From contig RSEF01000014.1 of NCBI GenBank assembly GCA_003993805.1, positions 5,537,776-5,601,775 on the forward strand: 64,000 bases of DNA, written 5' to 3'. Below are positions 62,361 to 64,000 of this stretch, one piece after another. The position numbers were made by a program, and so were the translations under genes. Below the pieces are notes generated by a model. That model saw nothing but the letters and a program-made list of their open reading frames with translations, did no database searches and was not told where the DNA came from. How positions within the stretch are numbered: position 1 is the stretch's first letter; every line of letters starts with the position of its first letter. Source of the stretch: Himantopus leucocephalus. Taxonomy: Eukaryota > Chordata > Aves > Charadriiformes > Recurvirostridae.

Positions 62361-62902
62361 GATGAGGTATAAATGAAGAGGAACTGAGAAGATGCTCCGC
62401 AAGTCCCTGGTCCCATCCCCACCTCTCTGTGAGTACGGGTACACCCTCACCCAGCTCCTGGCTGGCTAAAGACCTCATGATCCCGACGTCTCCTGCCCTT
62501 CAAACTCTTTCACACTCAAGTTACCCACAGACCCCACTCCACTAGAAGGTCCCTGTGTGTGAAGACCCCATAACTACACTCAGCACCAACTACACTCGTT
62601 GGCAAACACCAAGTGGCTCGACCACTTCAAAGGGCTCGTCCCACCGTCAGCGAAGCAGAACAGACGCTCTCCCAAAAGCTGCTGAGCTGGGGGATGGTAA
62701 AAGCCCAGCGATTTGCAGTTTGGGGAGGCAGCAGGCAATAACCTCCTCAACCACACCTGGCAGAGAACAGAAGAGAAGAGGATGCACGTCTATACCCAAG
62801 AACCAACCTCCAGCCCTTGGGACAACAGCGCACATATACAGGTTTCCTCAAACTTTAAACACTTCAGAAATGACACTATTACCTTAAAATAGCCTACAAT
62901 TT
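62361..62902. other. MAD1L1 intron, nothing recognised
   Basis: Short intron stretch without a recognised feature. Confidence 0.5.
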
Positions 62903-62970
62903 AGAATGATAGAATAGTTTGGGTTGGAAGGGACCTTTAACACTCATCTAGTCCAACCTCCTCCTCATTT
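62903..62970 (-). mobile_element. CR1 LINE 3' end (reverse orientation)
   Basis: AGAATGATAGAATAGTTTGG then GTTGGAAGGGACCTTTAAC and CATCTAGTCCAACC is the reverse-complement avian CR1 terminus. Only about 70 bp of it are recognisable. Confidence 0.93.
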
Positions 62971-63934
62971 AGTACACCTAACACTAATATTAGCAGCCAC
63001 TCAGAAAACAGGTTCCTTTTACAGTGTCACCAGAGCGCCGGTTAATTCCAGCAGCCAAAATGATGTTCCTTTCTTTGTTCTCCCTCCACTGCCTCTGCAA
63101 TATTAAGTCAACAAAATCTTTCCTCAAAACTGCACTGACATCAAGAATGTTATGCTCAAACCATTAAACCAAACGTGAAGCACTGAAGTCATGCTTCATT
63201 AAAAACAAGTGGAAAAATCAGTTCACCAGAAGAAAAACATTATTTAGGAGATATATTCATCATATACATCTGAAAGAGAATGAGGATTAAATGCATAAAA
63301 CCAAAGCATTCATCAGTGTTTTAGTTAAAATTTGACCACAAAATGTTGCACACTCCTATTTATTTACATTTTATTTTCAACAAAAGCACATAACAATAAA
63401 GAGCAAAACCACACTATCAAAAAATCTACTTTGGTGTAAACTAAAAGCACTGGTTTGCTTTCACACTGGTGAACTGCCAGGTATCACAGAACGGACAATT
63501 GGCTTTCCTACTTCCAGGCAGAACTTCATCAAAGTGAGTAGAATATGGTATAATCATGGAAATTCTTGTCAAAATGGAAGACACGGGAACAGAGGGAAGA
63601 AGCCTCTCCCTGCCACATAGCATCACGGAAAGAGCTGGCAAATAGCAGACCGTTAACGATGAACTCCTACTTCCATACACAAAACACCCCTGATGCAGAA
63701 CTTTCTGGATAACTTGGAGACACTCAACTTGAAATTTCACCTTTCCTATGCTCCACATGCCAGAAAGACATTCCAAAGGACACTCAATCCACCATAGGCA
63801 GAATTACAGAATTTTTAGTTTGCAATCAAGTAAGTCCTCAAGAAGACAAAAAGGTGAGAACAGACCCAATATTTAAGCATACAAGACTCATTGCTAAATT
63901 TCTTAGAATCGTAGAATCATTAGAAGGATATTGA
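62971..63934. other. MAD1L1 intron, nothing recognised
   Basis: AT-rich intron sequence. A short TAGAATCGTAGAATCATTAG near 63904-63923 looks like a CR1 tail in reverse orientation. Nothing else was recognised. Confidence 0.5.
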
Positions 63935-64000
63935 AGGACACAAAGGTGCTGGAGAGGGTCCAGAGAAGGGCAATGGAGCTGGTGAGGGGTCTGGAGCACA
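63935..64000 (+). mobile_element. CR1 LINE fragment cut by window end
   Basis: AAGGTGCTGGAGAGGGTCC then AGAGAAGGGCAATGGAGCTG translates to the CR1 ORF2 segment KVLERVQRRAMELVRGLEH on the plus strand. The element continues beyond the window. Confidence 0.9.

Larger units (their letters stand above)
1..64000 (-). other. MAD1L1: MAD1L1 gene, internal part (three coding exons plus introns)
   Basis: The whole window lies inside one minus-strand gene recognised as MAD1L1, the mitotic arrest deficient 1 coiled-coil protein. MAD1 sits at nuclear pores in interphase and at unattached kinetochores in mitosis, where it recruits MAD2 and starts the spindle checkpoint. Three exons were found by eye. Their peptides join in frame and match the human protein segment before the MAD2-binding motif. 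Introns measured here are 19,986 bp and 9,089 bp, with open-ended introns of more than 27,012 bp upstream and at least 7,676 bp downstream. Very large introns are known for MAD1L1 in other vertebrates. Neither end of the gene is in the window: no first exon, promoter, stop codon or poly(A) site was found. The identification is from memory of the human sequence, without an alignment. Confidence 0.9.

Noticed and set aside
37000..64000. Search for the preceding MAD1L1 exon (KERDGMRAILGSYDSEL-like)
   Set aside because: No minus-strand frame with matching peptide and splice sites was found. The exon probably lies right of the window or could be hidden in a gap.

Overview
This is a piece of bird (avian, sauropsid) nuclear genome. 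The evidence is its dense set of CR1 LINE fragments ending in the bird-type tail (CCCTTCCAACC then ATTCTATG repeats), together with more decayed CR1 copies of the kind shared by birds, turtles and crocodilians. Exons are small and widely spaced, and nothing looks prokaryotic. It is a draft assembly: three placeholder gaps of exactly 100 N touch CR1 sequence, and there are two single N bases. The species cannot be read from the sequence.

One protein-coding gene is supported, and it covers the whole window on the minus strand: MAD1L1 (MAD1, spindle-assembly checkpoint). Three internal coding exons are visible, in transcription order 36988-36932 (57 nt), 16945-16857 (89 nt) and 7767-7677 (91 nt). 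All have AG/GT splice borders and compatible phases (0-0, 0-2, 2-0), and together they encode 79 continuous residues of coiled coil. From memory of the human protein these match about residues 454-532, just before the MAD2-binding motif. The exon carrying that motif was not found and should lie left of base 1. The introns are over 27 kb, 20.0 kb, 9.1 kb and at least 7.7 kb.

The rest is intron. It holds: a 5' fragment of a tRNA-Leu(AAG) gene cut by the first gap (6875-6914, minus); a 42-bp minisatellite of about 11 units (10611-11065) whose period keeps reading frames open; a ~1 kb CR1 with a recognisable but frame-broken reverse transcriptase (22425-23443); an ancient CR1 split by a younger CR1 tail (about 8005-9570); and many shorter CR1 pieces.

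Several repeat-free stretches carry clustered homeobox, GATA, octamer or ONECUT-like motifs (18415-18570, 33860-34200, 43050-43410, 55500-56010). They are candidate conserved noncoding elements, by inference only. I found no convincing new multi-gene system. The items most worth checking are the tRNA/gap junction, the minisatellite, the nested CR1 and the candidate enhancers.
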